A program made the position numbers and the translations under genes. A stretch of DNA of 15,017 bases from Cellvibrionaceae bacterium (GTDB taxonomy: Bacteria; Pseudomonadota; Gammaproteobacteria; Pseudomonadales; Cellvibrionaceae), in the NCBI GenBank assembly GCA_021151615.1, contig JAGKXA010000093.1:1-15017 (forward strand), in the 5' to 3' direction. Shown piece by piece: positions 6,852 through 13,989 of this stretch (the stretch's first letter is position 1; each line of letters begins with the position of its first letter). The notes under the pieces were generated by a model that worked only from the letters and a program-made list of their open reading frames with translations, searched no databases and was not told where the DNA came from.

Positions 6852-7166
6852 CACTCGAAAGATGGCGACCAATGCCATTTGGTCACTTTGGAGTCCATTC
6901 GTTATTTTGAAAGTTGTAAAAATCACGTGAGGATATTCTTTAACAATAACTCAGCCTTTATCAAAAAATCGCTTAACCAAGTTGAAGAGCGTTTGCCCAG
7001 CCGATTTTTCTTTCGCGCCAATCGCCAATTTATTGTGAATTTGCGCTGCATAGTGGCGATTGAAGAGGCCATACACGATGGCTACGACATCACCATGAAT
7101 AACGGATACAAAATAGAAGTATCACGCAGACAGGCGACGGATTTAAAAGAGTTGTTGAGCCTGTAA
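6852..7166 (+). pseudogene. LytTR DNA-binding domain fragment of a response regulator (5' end missing)
   Basis: About 105 codons that match only the C-terminal LytTR domain of LytR/AlgR-type response regulators: KDGDQCHLVTLESIRYFESCKNHVRIF (strands 1-2), then KSLNQVEERLPSRFFFRANRQFIVNL and the closing strands NGYKIEVSRRQATDLKELLSL. Homology begins before the only non-ATG start (TTG at 6879), which would delete the first beta strand and lacks a ribosome site. There is no in-frame ATG or GTG upstream before the stop at 6774, and no receiver domain in any frame there. The simplest reading is a remnant left by a deletion of the receiver half (normal length ~240 residues). The DNA-binding part itself has no stops or frameshifts and is followed by an intact terminator, so the loss may be recent. 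A functional free-standing LytTR protein from TTG is the alternative. Confidence 0.7.
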
Positions 7167-7183
7167 CATGGCAAGATATGAGT

Positions 7184-7227
7184 AAACAAAAAAGCCGAAT
7201 CAGAAAATTGATTCGGCTTTTTTGTTT
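7184..7227. terminator. Bidirectional terminator between the LytTR remnant and the 443-residue gene
   Basis: A 19-bp perfect stem (7184-7202 with 7209-7227, core GCCGAATCA/TGATTCGGC) with loop GAAAAT and A/T runs at both ends, so it works as a terminator on either strand. It touches the stop codon of the minus-strand gene (7226-7228). Confidence 0.93.
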
Positions 7228-8557
7228 AGAGTGTAATTTTGCAAACATCTGTCGCATCAAAGCAGGTGAAACTTAGCGCTTTGGTTGCGGGGTCATAATC
7301 AAAGGGTTTTTCGGTGTAGGGATTTTTGTAGGGCGATGATTTAATCACCTCCGCTACATCCTGAGGTGGATTTATTTTTAATTCCAATTGCAGCGCAACC
7401 AGTGAATAGATTCCTGCTAAGTCATGACCTCGGCCAATATAGGATGCTAGCTGCCAATTTCTGGATAGTTCTATTTTTCCACCAAGGTTGTACGGATTAA
7501 AGCGAGAAAATTCTAACGCTTTTATGGGCGTTTGAGCGCGCTCATAAAATTCAGGGGCAGGTATTTTACTCAAGGCAAAGGTTGGTTTGATTGTTTGGCG
7601 ATAGGTTAAATTACTGGTAGCTGCTGGTTGATACAATAGCCAGATAATGCGCGATACATCTTCAGGCGTTTCCTTAGGCGCTGTTTTCCAATTTTCTGCA
7701 CCAAAACGCAGTTCTCCGGTGAGCGCTTTATCTATGCTAACTTCTTCAGGTGTAAGCGGCTTGAGCAAGGTTTGTAAGTTTTTTGCTTGTGTGGGCGAAA
7801 GTTCTACCTCCTTACTTATTGCATAAGAAAGTGCGGATAAATTTCTGCGTAGTGCCGCTAGGCTTAACACTTTCCCAAGCAAGGTTTGGCTATCTCTAGA
7901 CGCCATTCGCCAAAATTGCATGTCTGCTTGGTTGGTGCTGATTAACCCATCCAACCCTGATGTGTTATACGCATTGGCTTGGTTAAGATTGCTAATTGGC
8001 ATCATTACGAAGTAGCTTGGAAATGGCGAGGTGTAATCCATTAATCGCGTTTCCTCAATAAGATGAGGCAGCTTAATGATCTTGTTGTATCGTTCAAGTT
8101 GAACCAGTAATCGCGGTTGTGAAAATGGTTGCGCTTTAACTTGTGCGAGTAATTGAGCAAAACAATCTGGCTTTTCGCGTGGCTTGCAATCCGCGGCGGG
8201 GTAGAGCTTTAACCATTCTTCGTCCCATTTTCCGTTGCCACCATAAAGCTCAGTCGTTTCTTGGTCGGTAAGGTGAGCCATTTGTCCTTTGGCGTGTTTT
8301 GATTGCAGGGCTGTTACCACAGCTCTGCCGACGGTGTAGGGATCTTTATCCGATGCGGCAGCGAGTCCATAAAGATGATATACAGCATTGCCTTCAATAT
8401 TCGGGTTGACCAAAGTGCTCAATCGCTCCGTAATTTCGGGCAGCTGGGCTTCATCAAATACCGATAGGTTGGGGATAAAAACAATGCCCGCCGCTACGCC
8501 AATAACCAATAGGCTGCGAGTGACAATTTTAAATAATAGGGATTTTGTGTAGCTCAT
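7226..8557 (-). CDS. Membrane-anchored protein of unknown function
   Basis: 443 residues from the chosen start. A GAGGAG ribosome site ideally spaced before the ATG at 8557 rules out the 61-residue in-frame extension upstream, which is also of low-complexity shadow type. Residues about 13-31 are a single hydrophobic segment (signal anchor), with the rest presumably in the periplasm. Four cysteines fall in two close pairs (C-KPREKPD-C and C-FDATDV-C), suggesting disulfides. The C-terminal part IYSLVALQLELK, then SSPYKNPYTEKPFDYDPATKALSF, resembles the 'DP-x-GKP-x-Y' ending found in many periplasmic/pseudopilin-like hypotheticals. That is a resemblance by eye. No catalytic motif is recognised. 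It is divergent from the small membrane protein/regulator cluster, sharing a 149-base intergenic region with it. Confidence 0.75.
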   Translation of the reverse strand: MSYTKSLLFKIVTRSLLVIGVAAGIVFIPNLSVFDEAQLPEITERLSTLVNPNIEGNAVYHLYGLAAASDKDPYTVGRAVVTALQSKHAKGQMAHLTDQETTELYGGNGKWDEEWLKLYPAADCKPREKPDCFAQLLAQVKAQPFSQPRLLVQLERYNKIIKLPHLIEETRLMDYTSPFPSYFVMMPISNLNQANAYNTSGLDGLISTNQADMQFWRMASRDSQTLLGKVLSLAALRRNLSALSYAISKEVELSPTQAKNLQTLLKPLTPEEVSIDKALTGELRFGAENWKTAPKETPEDVSRIIWLLYQPAATSNLTYRQTIKPTFALSKIPAPEFYERAQTPIKALEFSRFNPYNLGGKIELSRNWQLASYIGRGHDLAGIYSLVALQLELKINPPQDVAEVIKSSPYKNPYTEKPFDYDPATKALSFTCFDATDVCKITL

Positions 8558-8706
8558 GGTGCGCTCCTCAGTGAATGACACTTTAACTCTCGCACACAGG
8601 CGATAAAAGCATCTGAGCAAAACATCCGTAAAACCTCCGCGGCGGAAATCTGTTGCGAATCGGGCGTTATACTTCGCTAAACACCGATAAGTTGTGGGGG
8701 AAAATA

Positions 8707-8931
8707 ATGAATGCCGGATTTTATGCGATGGTGTGTGCATCCATCTTAATCTTTAAAGTTGCTGAGGCAGATAAAAAGCGCGGCTGGCTTTGGGCTGGCA
8801 TTAACTTATGTATTTCAGCAATTCTAGGCCAACACTTTGGGCTTGATGTGTATATGGCGGCCGGCGCATTTCTCATTAGCTTTTTTGTTATGTTCCTATC
8901 AAACATTATTTTTTCGGGAAAGCAGTCCTGA
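8707..8931 (+). CDS. Small membrane protein (74 residues), unknown function
   Basis: Start set at the ATG preceded by GGGGGAA; the longer in-frame reading from 8653 adds 18 residues that overlap the promoter area. Three hydrophobic stretches (about 3-17, 26-42, 47-68) make it an integral inner-membrane protein; KKRG between the first two is probably cytoplasmic. No family recognised. It is the first of three close + strand genes (38 bases to the CadC-like regulator, then 18 to the DUF421 gene). This suggests one operon in which small membrane protein, regulator and DUF421 protein could act together in the envelope. A possible -10 (TATACT, 8668-8673) lies 33 bases before the ATG. Confidence 0.7.
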   Translation: MNAGFYAMVCASILIFKVAEADKKRGWLWAGINLCISAILGQHFGLDVYMAAGAFLISFFVMFLSNIIFSGKQS

Positions 8932-8969
8932 GTAATGAGCGCCTATGTGAGATTTGTTAAGCTGTGGTT

Positions 8970-9851
8970 ATGACTAAAAATAATTCCTTTCTCGTTTCTT
9001 CGGTTCGCTGCGCCGCACTTGAGTTTGATCTTGAGTTGGGCGTCATAACAAATGCCCTTGGCGAGACTCAACGCCTCACGCCTATCAATCTAAAGCTTTT
9101 AACCTACCTACTAAGTCATTGCGGCCAAGTGGTTAGCCGTACAGAACTCTTTGATGCAATTTGGCCCAATCAGTTGTTGAGCGATGATGTGTTAACGCGC
9201 GCCGTGTCTGATATTCGTACTCAGTTGGCCAAGCTGGATGTCGATACCAAATTTATTGAAACCTTACCCAAACGCGGCTATCGCTGGACGCAAGAGCTAT
9301 TGCCGCAAGATAAAAATAAAGCTGATATTGAGCCTGTTCGCGCAGAAGTGATGGCTCAGCTCGAAGTGGTTTCACCTGCAAAGAGTTGGATGAAAATACT
9401 CGGTATTTATTTGTCGACGGCGATCATGCTAGCGCTAATGTTCATGTGGGTAATATCGCAATCGTACAATTCATCAGCAATTAATATTGCGGTGCTGCCG
9501 TCCGTTGTTAGCCGCCCCGCAATAGAACCACTCGCGCAAACAGTGGATGAGGCGCTGCTCAATGTGCTGCGCAAAAACACCAAAGTAAAATTGCTATCCG
9601 CGTCTGCAATCAACTCGCGGCCGCAAAATCCGTTTCCCTATTTTGCCAATGAATTCGGTGCAACTTGGGTTATTGAGAGTCGCATAACAGATTGGGATGG
9701 CGTCAATAATATCGAGCTGAGTTTGGTAGATGCTCGCTCCGGTATAGAGTTGCGCAACCTCAAATTTGATGTTGCCAATCGTGCAGATATTTTGCATAAG
9801 ATTGCACAAAAAGTGGAAGTCGAATTATTGGTTGATCGCTTATCGTTGTAG
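8970..9851 (+). CDS. CadC/ToxR-like membrane-bound winged-helix transcriptional regulator
   Basis: 293 residues. Residues ~15-108 are an OmpR/PhoB-type winged-helix DNA-binding domain: RLTPINLKLLTYLLSHCGQVVSR, then the recognition-helix region VLTRAVSDIRTQL and the wing ETLPKRGYRW. A single transmembrane helix follows at ~142-164 (ILGIYLSTAIMLALMFMWVI), and the remaining ~125 residues lie in the periplasm. The periplasmic part begins INIAVLPSV and has ALLNVLRKN, the pattern of TolB-N/FlgO-like sensor domains often seen behind CadC-type DNA-binding domains. There is no receiver domain, so control is by direct transmembrane sensing. Signal unknown. Start: ATG at 8970 taken over GTG at 8964, but neither has a clear ribosome site. 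The neighbouring membrane protein genes are its most likely targets. Confidence 0.9.
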   Translation: MTKNNSFLVSSVRCAALEFDLELGVITNALGETQRLTPINLKLLTYLLSHCGQVVSRTELFDAIWPNQLLSDDVLTRAVSDIRTQLAKLDVDTKFIETLPKRGYRWTQELLPQDKNKADIEPVRAEVMAQLEVVSPAKSWMKILGIYLSTAIMLALMFMWVISQSYNSSAINIAVLPSVVSRPAIEPLAQTVDEALLNVLRKNTKVKLLSASAINSRPQNPFPYFANEFGATWVIESRITDWDGVNNIELSLVDARSGIELRNLKFDVANRADILHKIAQKVEVELLVDRLSL

Positions 9852-9869
9852 TAATCGAGGAAATTTTCT

Positions 9870-10367
9870 ATGCTCTTTGCAGGTGTAAATATTATTGAGT
9901 TAATGCACTTCAGCATCCCACCGCTGGAATTATTTGTGCGCGGAACGCTAATGTTCTGGTTTTTGTTTTTAATTTTTCGGTTGATCTTGCGGCGCGATAT
10001 AGGCTCGGCATCCATCAGTGATTTTTTGTTTGTGGTGATCTTGGGTGATGCCGCACAAAACTCTATGATCGGCGATGGTCATTCTGTCAGCGATGGCGTT
10101 ATGCTGATTTCCACCTTGGTTTTTTGGAATTTTTCAATCGATTGGTTGAGTTATAAGTTCCCAGTTATTAACCGTTTAATTTCTGTTCGCAAATTATGTT
10201 TGGTGCGCGATGGAAAATTACAGCGTCGTAATATGCGTAAAGAATTTATTACGGTGGATGAAGTTTACGAAAAAATGCGCGAAGCAGGGTTAGAGCATCT
10301 CGACCAAGTGAAACATATGTATATGGAATCGGATGGCGAGATTAGCGTGATTAAGCGCGAGGGCTAA
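9870..10367 (+). CDS. DUF421 (YetF-like) membrane protein
   Basis: 165 residues. The N-terminal half has hydrophobic helices (about 24-40, 51-62 and 75-93) around the family pattern RRDIGSASISDFLFVVILGDAAQNSM. The C-terminal half is the soluble YetF-like domain (SVRKLCLVRDGKLQRRNMRKEFITVDEVYEKMREAGLEHLDQVKHMYMESDGEISVIKR), which is cytoplasmic by analogy. In Bacillus, members are linked to spore/membrane biology; the role in proteobacteria is not established. GAGGAAA before the ATG is a good ribosome site. It is third in the presumed operon behind the CadC-like regulator, and its stop lies 4 bases from the stop of convergent ilvY. Confidence 0.9.
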   Translation: MLFAGVNIIELMHFSIPPLELFVRGTLMFWFLFLIFRLILRRDIGSASISDFLFVVILGDAAQNSMIGDGHSVSDGVMLISTLVFWNFSIDWLSYKFPVINRLISVRKLCLVRDGKLQRRNMRKEFITVDEVYEKMREAGLEHLDQVKHMYMESDGEISVIKREG

Positions 10368-10371
10368 TTGT

Positions 10372-11256
10372 TTATTTGTCGTGAACGAGTTGCGCCCAAA
10401 ACGCATTTAGAATCGGGCTCTTCAAACGCTTTTCCATCACGCAAATTCCCATGGAGTAGGGGCCTAAATCGGGTTGCAATATAAAAGGTTCAACTCGATC
10501 AGCAAGTGGGCTGTTGTCTACCACAATTTTTGGAAGCACGCCTACGCCAAACCCCAAGCTCACCATACTTACAATCGCTTCGTTGCCTTTCACTTCGGCA
10601 TAAATATTCGGTTTGATGTTTTGTTGTTCAAACCAATTGTCCAAACGCTCGCGCACTAAACCTTCCTCAGAAATAATCATCGGAATTTTCTTCCAAAAAT
10701 CCGGCGTGTCTAGCGCAGGTGCTTGCCAGTTGGGATTTTTTTTCGGTGCGATAAAAATCATCGGCGAGCGGGTGATGGGTTTGTAGCTAATTCCGGTAGG
10801 CATTTTGTCGGGTTTGGCGGTAATCGCAATATCTTCGTAACCGGCGAGCACGCGCTCAATTGATTGCGCCGGGTCGCCGGTGTGTAGTTTGATGGCAATG
10901 CCGGGATGCTTAACGCGGAATTCGGTGAGAATATCGTAGAGAAAGCTGTAGCTCGCGGTCACCGAGCAATAGATGCTGAGCTGGCCGTGCAGCTGATCGG
11001 CTTGTGCGAGCAGCGACTCCTGATAGGTCTCCCACTGCTGTAACACTTCTTTGGCAAATTGCAGGTAGCTTTGGCCTTCATGGGTAAGGGCGACGGAGCG
11101 GTTATCGCGTTCAAACAGACTCACGCCTAGGTCATCCTCCAGCTGTTTGATATTGCGGCTCAAGGTCGATGGGCTGACATGGCAGGCGCTGGCGGCGCGG
11201 CCAAAATGCAGGCTGCTGGCGAGGGCGCAAAAGAGTTTAAGTTTGGTGATATCCAC
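10372..11256 (-). CDS. ilvY: LysR-type regulator IlvY (activator of ilvC)
   Basis: 294 residues, GTG start with AAAGG nine bases upstream on the minus strand. N-terminal LysR winged helix: LKLFCALASSLHFGRAASACHVSPSTLSRNIKQLEDDLGVSLFERDNR (HTH about 18-38). The C-terminal effector-binding fold carries GQLSIYCSVTASYSFL and NEAIVSMVSLGFGVGVLPKIVVDNSP, which closely follow E. coli IlvY. Divergent placement in front of ilvC fixes the identity. Known role: IlvY binds the ilvY-ilvC operator and, with acetolactate or acetohydroxybutyrate, activates ilvC and represses itself. A perfect LysR-type palindrome lies in the shared 172-base region. The stop is 4 bases from that of the DUF421 gene. Confidence 0.95.
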   Translation of the reverse strand: MDITKLKLFCALASSLHFGRAASACHVSPSTLSRNIKQLEDDLGVSLFERDNRSVALTHEGQSYLQFAKEVLQQWETYQESLLAQADQLHGQLSIYCSVTASYSFLYDILTEFRVKHPGIAIKLHTGDPAQSIERVLAGYEDIAITAKPDKMPTGISYKPITRSPMIFIAPKKNPNWQAPALDTPDFWKKIPMIISEEGLVRERLDNWFEQQNIKPNIYAEVKGNEAIVSMVSLGFGVGVLPKIVVDNSPLADRVEPFILQPDLGPYSMGICVMEKRLKSPILNAFWAQLVHDK

Positions 11257-11299
11257 AGTAGAAACCTTTGGGTCTTGCTAAAGACTGCGCTTAATGATT

Positions 11300-11316
11300 G
11301 TTGCATAAGCTGCAAC
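11300..11316. promoter_or_regulatory. IlvY operator (LysR-type palindrome)
   Basis: GTTGCA-TAAGC-TGCAAC is a perfect 6-bp inverted repeat that contains the LysR consensus T-N11-A (TGCATAAGCTGCA). An extra half site TGCAA lies at 11324-11328, close to the ilvC -35 box, as expected for an activation site next to a recognition site. It sits 44 bases upstream of ilvY. Confidence 0.8.
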
Positions 11317-11337
11317 ATTAACATGCAAATATATCAT

Positions 11338-11373
11338 TTTACGTGATATTGGTTTTTTTCTACACTGCGCGCC
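11338..11373 (+). promoter_or_regulatory. ilvC promoter
   Basis: -35 TTTACG (11338-11343), 17-base spacer, -10 TACACT (11361-11366), followed at once by GCGCGCC (11367-11373). It lies 22 bases downstream of the IlvY palindrome, a normal arrangement for LysR activation, and gives a leader of about 55 bases ending in AGGAG before the ATG. Confidence 0.65.
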
Positions 11374-11428
11374 TGTTTTATTTCTGGGGTGTATCCCCGT
11401 CTATTAATCCGCATATCAGGAGTCTGCC

Positions 11429-12445
11429 ATGCACGTTTATTACGATAAAGATGCCGATCTTTCCATCATCCAGGGCAAAAAAGTAGCCATCATTGGTTAC
11501 GGTTCACAAGGTCACGCGCACGCGTGCAACCTGAAAGATTCAGGTGTAGACGTTGTTGTTGGTCTGCGCACTGGTTCTGCAACCGTTAAGAAAGCCGAAG
11601 CTCACGGCTTGAAAGTAACTGACGTTGCTTCTGCGGTGGCTTCTGCTGACGTAGTTATGATTCTGACTCCAGATGAATTCCAATCAAAACTGTACAAAGA
11701 AGAGATCGAGCCGAACATCAAGAAAGGCGCTACCTTGGCTTTCGCTCACGGTTTTGCGATTCACTACAACCAAGTAGTTCCACGCAAAGACTTGGACGTA
11801 ATCATGGTTGCTCCAAAAGCACCAGGTCACACGGTACGCTCTGAATTTGTTCGTGGCGGCGGCGTTCCAGATTTGATCGCGATCTTCCAAGACGCTTCTG
11901 GCAAGGCGAAAGACACCGCTCTGTCATACGCATCAGGCGTAGGCGGCGGCCGTACCGGTATCATCGAAACCACATTCAAAGACGAAACTGAAACCGACTT
12001 GTTCGGTGAGCAAGCTGTATTGTGCGGCGGTGCGGTTGAGTTGGTAAAAATGGGCTTCGAAACTTTGGTTGAAGCGGGCTACGAGCCAGAAATGGCTTAC
12101 TTCGAGTGCTTGCACGAATTGAAGTTGATTGTTGATTTGATGTTCGAAGGCGGTATCGCGAACATGAACTACTCAATCTCTAACAACGCTGAATACGGCG
12201 AATACGTGACTGGCCCTAAAGTGATCAACGAAGAGTCACGTAAAGCTATGCGTCAAGCCTTGAAAGACATTCAAACTGGCGAATACGCTAAGAAGTTCAT
12301 CCTTGAAGGTGCAACTAACTACTCTTCAATGACCGCTGCTCGTCGCAACAATGCTGCGCACGGTATCGAAGTTGTGGGTGCCAAGTTGCGTGCAATGATG
12401 CCTTGGATTCAAGCGAACAAAATCGTTGACCAAACCAAGAACTAA
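11429..12445 (+). CDS. ilvC: Ketol-acid reductoisomerase (acetohydroxyacid isomeroreductase), class I
   Basis: 338 residues, the class I length. It converts acetolactate or acetohydroxybutyrate to the dihydroxy acids of valine/leucine and isoleucine synthesis, with NADPH and Mg2+, in the cytoplasm. The N-terminal Rossmann domain has GYGSQG (23-28) and the cofactor loop GLRTGSAT (45-52). The C-terminal knotted helical domain keeps all catalytic and metal residues: H107, D190, E194, E226, E230 and S251. T48 stands where relatives often have K or S in the phosphate loop, a minor change. Strong AGGAG ribosome site and very biased codon use suggest high expression. Divergent ilvY with its operator explains regulation. 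No ilvIH/ilvBN genes adjoin it here, unlike the Pseudomonas ilvIHC cluster. Confidence 0.98.
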   Translation: MHVYYDKDADLSIIQGKKVAIIGYGSQGHAHACNLKDSGVDVVVGLRTGSATVKKAEAHGLKVTDVASAVASADVVMILTPDEFQSKLYKEEIEPNIKKGATLAFAHGFAIHYNQVVPRKDLDVIMVAPKAPGHTVRSEFVRGGGVPDLIAIFQDASGKAKDTALSYASGVGGGRTGIIETTFKDETETDLFGEQAVLCGGAVELVKMGFETLVEAGYEPEMAYFECLHELKLIVDLMFEGGIANMNYSISNNAEYGEYVTGPKVINEESRKAMRQALKDIQTGEYAKKFILEGATNYSSMTAARRNNAAHGIEVVGAKLRAMMPWIQANKIVDQTKN

Positions 12446-12461
12446 TTTGGTTGATTGATGT

Positions 12462-12490
12462 AAAAAGCCCCGCCTAGTGCGGGGCTTTTT
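12462..12490. terminator. Terminator between ilvC and the diguanylate cyclase gene
   Basis: AAAAAGCCCCGC (12462-12473), loop CTAGT, GCGGGGCTTTTT (12479-12490): a 12-bp perfect stem with T-runs on both strands. It terminates ilvC and, touching the stop of the opposite gene (12490-12492), probably that gene too. Confidence 0.93.
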
Positions 12491-13803
12491 TATGGGCTTT
12501 CGGGTTCTTCGAGGGATAGTACTACTTGATTTCGTCCACGTGCTTTTGCGCTATAAAGTGCTGCGTCTGCGCGTGCAATAAAATCAGTGGGGGATTCATC
12601 GCGGATTTGTGCTACGCCAAAACTGGCCGTGAGCTGGATATTTTTGGGCCAAGTGACTTGAGTGATTTTTTCGCGGATTTTTTCAGCGAGATGTCCTGCG
12701 CTGGCCAAATCTGTATTTGGGCAGGCTAACACGAACTCTTCGCCGCCCCAGCGAGCGAGTACATCAGTTTCGCGTGTGCTTTCGCTCAATACTTTGGCAA
12801 ATTGAATCAGAACCTGATCGCCAAGCAAATGACCAAAGGTGTCATTCACTTTTTTGAAATAATCAATATCGATAAATATTAAAGAGAGTTTTGGCCCGCT
12901 GTATTTTGTGCTCAGTGGATCAAATAAAAACGCAATGCCCGCGCGATTGAGTGTGCCCGTTAAAGGGTCGCGAGTGAGTCGCTCCTCAAGCACCTTGCTG
13001 CGTATATTTAATAAGTTATTAAGCTCTTCAAGTTTGTGTCTGTGCTTGTTAGAAAAACGTAATTCTTCGCGAATATATTTAATTTGCTCCGCAATATAGA
13101 GAATGGCGGCGCAACCCCACAAAATTAACAGTCCGAGATAAAGTGATCCGTCCGTTAAGTATTGGCCCTGAAATTCAACGCGGTCAATCGCAATCTCGTA
13201 ATGTCCCGGCGCAGCGCCGCTGCCCGTAGCAATTTCAAAGGCTATAGCGTTTGAAAGATCTGGGTTGCTGAGTTCGGGCGGGATTTTGTTGCCCACAAGC
13301 CACCACGTGGGGACTTGGAAGGATGTTAAGGGGATTGTGATGGGCGTCTGCTGAGTGTTGTAAATTTCTATAGCGCTGTATTTGAGTGAGTATTCATCCT
13401 TGGTGTAGGCGCTATTAAAGTTTTTAACTTGAACGCGAAGGCTTGAACCATTTGGAGCTTTCAGTTTCAGCCAAATTTGCACGCGGCTAAAGTTCGATAG
13501 GTCGGTGCCGGAATTCTTGCTGTCAGGTTTGCTTAAATTGAAAGATGCTTCGCAAAATGGCCAAGCATAGGTTGATGAGGCTATGTCGCACACCAAGACG
13601 GTTTTGTTGTCTCGGGTTTCAATATGAGAGCGCGTTGCACCGCCATTCCCGCTGTCATCCACGGCGGCGAGTTCGAAGTTGGGGTTCTGGTCTATCCGCA
13701 ATACCCTAGGGTATTTCAGCGACTGGAGGGCAATAGCGGCGGCGCTTAACACGAGCATCATAATTGCAATGCGTGTTTTCCAGCGTTCTTGCGCGAGCGT
13801 CAT
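12490..13803 (-). CDS. Membrane diguanylate cyclase with periplasmic jelly-roll-like sensor domain
   Basis: 437 residues. Membrane helix about 12-28, then a periplasmic region to ~216, a second helix ~219-240, a coiled coil 245-275 and a GGDEF domain 276-432. The active site is GGEEF at 353-357. Metal/substrate residues FIDIDYFKKVND begin at 310, and the inhibitory I-site RxxD (RETD, 344-347) is present. It should make c-di-GMP from two GTP in the cytoplasm and be feedback-inhibited. The periplasmic part (FSRVQIWLKLKAPNGSSLRVQVKN, YTKDEYSLKYSAIEI, HYEIAIDRVEFQGQ) looks like a beta-sandwich of the CBM11/CIA30 (galactose-binding-like) type, which suggests it reads a carbohydrate or wall ligand; this is inference. 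It has AGGTAACC before the ATG. It lies between ilvC and pssA in reverse direction, so it is its own unit. Confidence 0.92.
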   Translation of the reverse strand: MTLAQERWKTRIAIMMLVLSAAAIALQSLKYPRVLRIDQNPNFELAAVDDSGNGGATRSHIETRDNKTVLVCDIASSTYAWPFCEASFNLSKPDSKNSGTDLSNFSRVQIWLKLKAPNGSSLRVQVKNFNSAYTKDEYSLKYSAIEIYNTQQTPITIPLTSFQVPTWWLVGNKIPPELSNPDLSNAIAFEIATGSGAAPGHYEIAIDRVEFQGQYLTDGSLYLGLLILWGCAAILYIAEQIKYIREELRFSNKHRHKLEELNNLLNIRSKVLEERLTRDPLTGTLNRAGIAFLFDPLSTKYSGPKLSLIFIDIDYFKKVNDTFGHLLGDQVLIQFAKVLSESTRETDVLARWGGEEFVLACPNTDLASAGHLAEKIREKITQVTWPKNIQLTASFGVAQIRDESPTDFIARADAALYSAKARGRNQVVLSLEEPESP

Positions 13804-13957
13804 CGTATGGTTACCTGTACGGTCTTAGCTTTCTAAGTAAAGCATATATGTGAGGTTTTGAGTTTTTCTTTATCGATTAAGTTGAGGTGCTTCAGAGTTG
13901 TGTGGTTCAAAATGGGGTTTGTGTGTTCGAAAATATATGCAGCCCGAAATTGATGTG

Positions 13958-13963
13958 TACAAT
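13958..13963 (+). promoter_or_regulatory. Candidate -10 box of pssA
   Basis: TACAAT, 26 bases before the pssA ATG and followed by GGCCGC. The -35 region at 17-18 bases is poor (ATATGC/TATATG). The 186-base region up to the divergent cyclase gene holds no gene. Confidence 0.35.
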
Positions 13964-13989
13964 GGCCGCTCTCTGGTAGTGAGGTAATT

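Noticed and set aside
8653..8706. Upstream start for the 74-residue membrane protein
   Set aside because: It has no ribosome site and would cover the likely -10 region; the ATG at 8707 follows GGGGGAA.
8558..8740. 61-residue N-terminal extension of the 443-residue minus-strand protein
   Set aside because: A GAGGAG ribosome site sits directly before the internal ATG at 8557, which opens straight into a signal anchor; the extension overlaps the divergent gene and its promoter region.
11386..11400. GGGG-TGTAT-CCCC hairpin in the ilvC leader as an attenuator
   Set aside because: Only four base pairs, no leader peptide rich in Val/Leu/Ile and no T-run; IlvY control explains the regulation.
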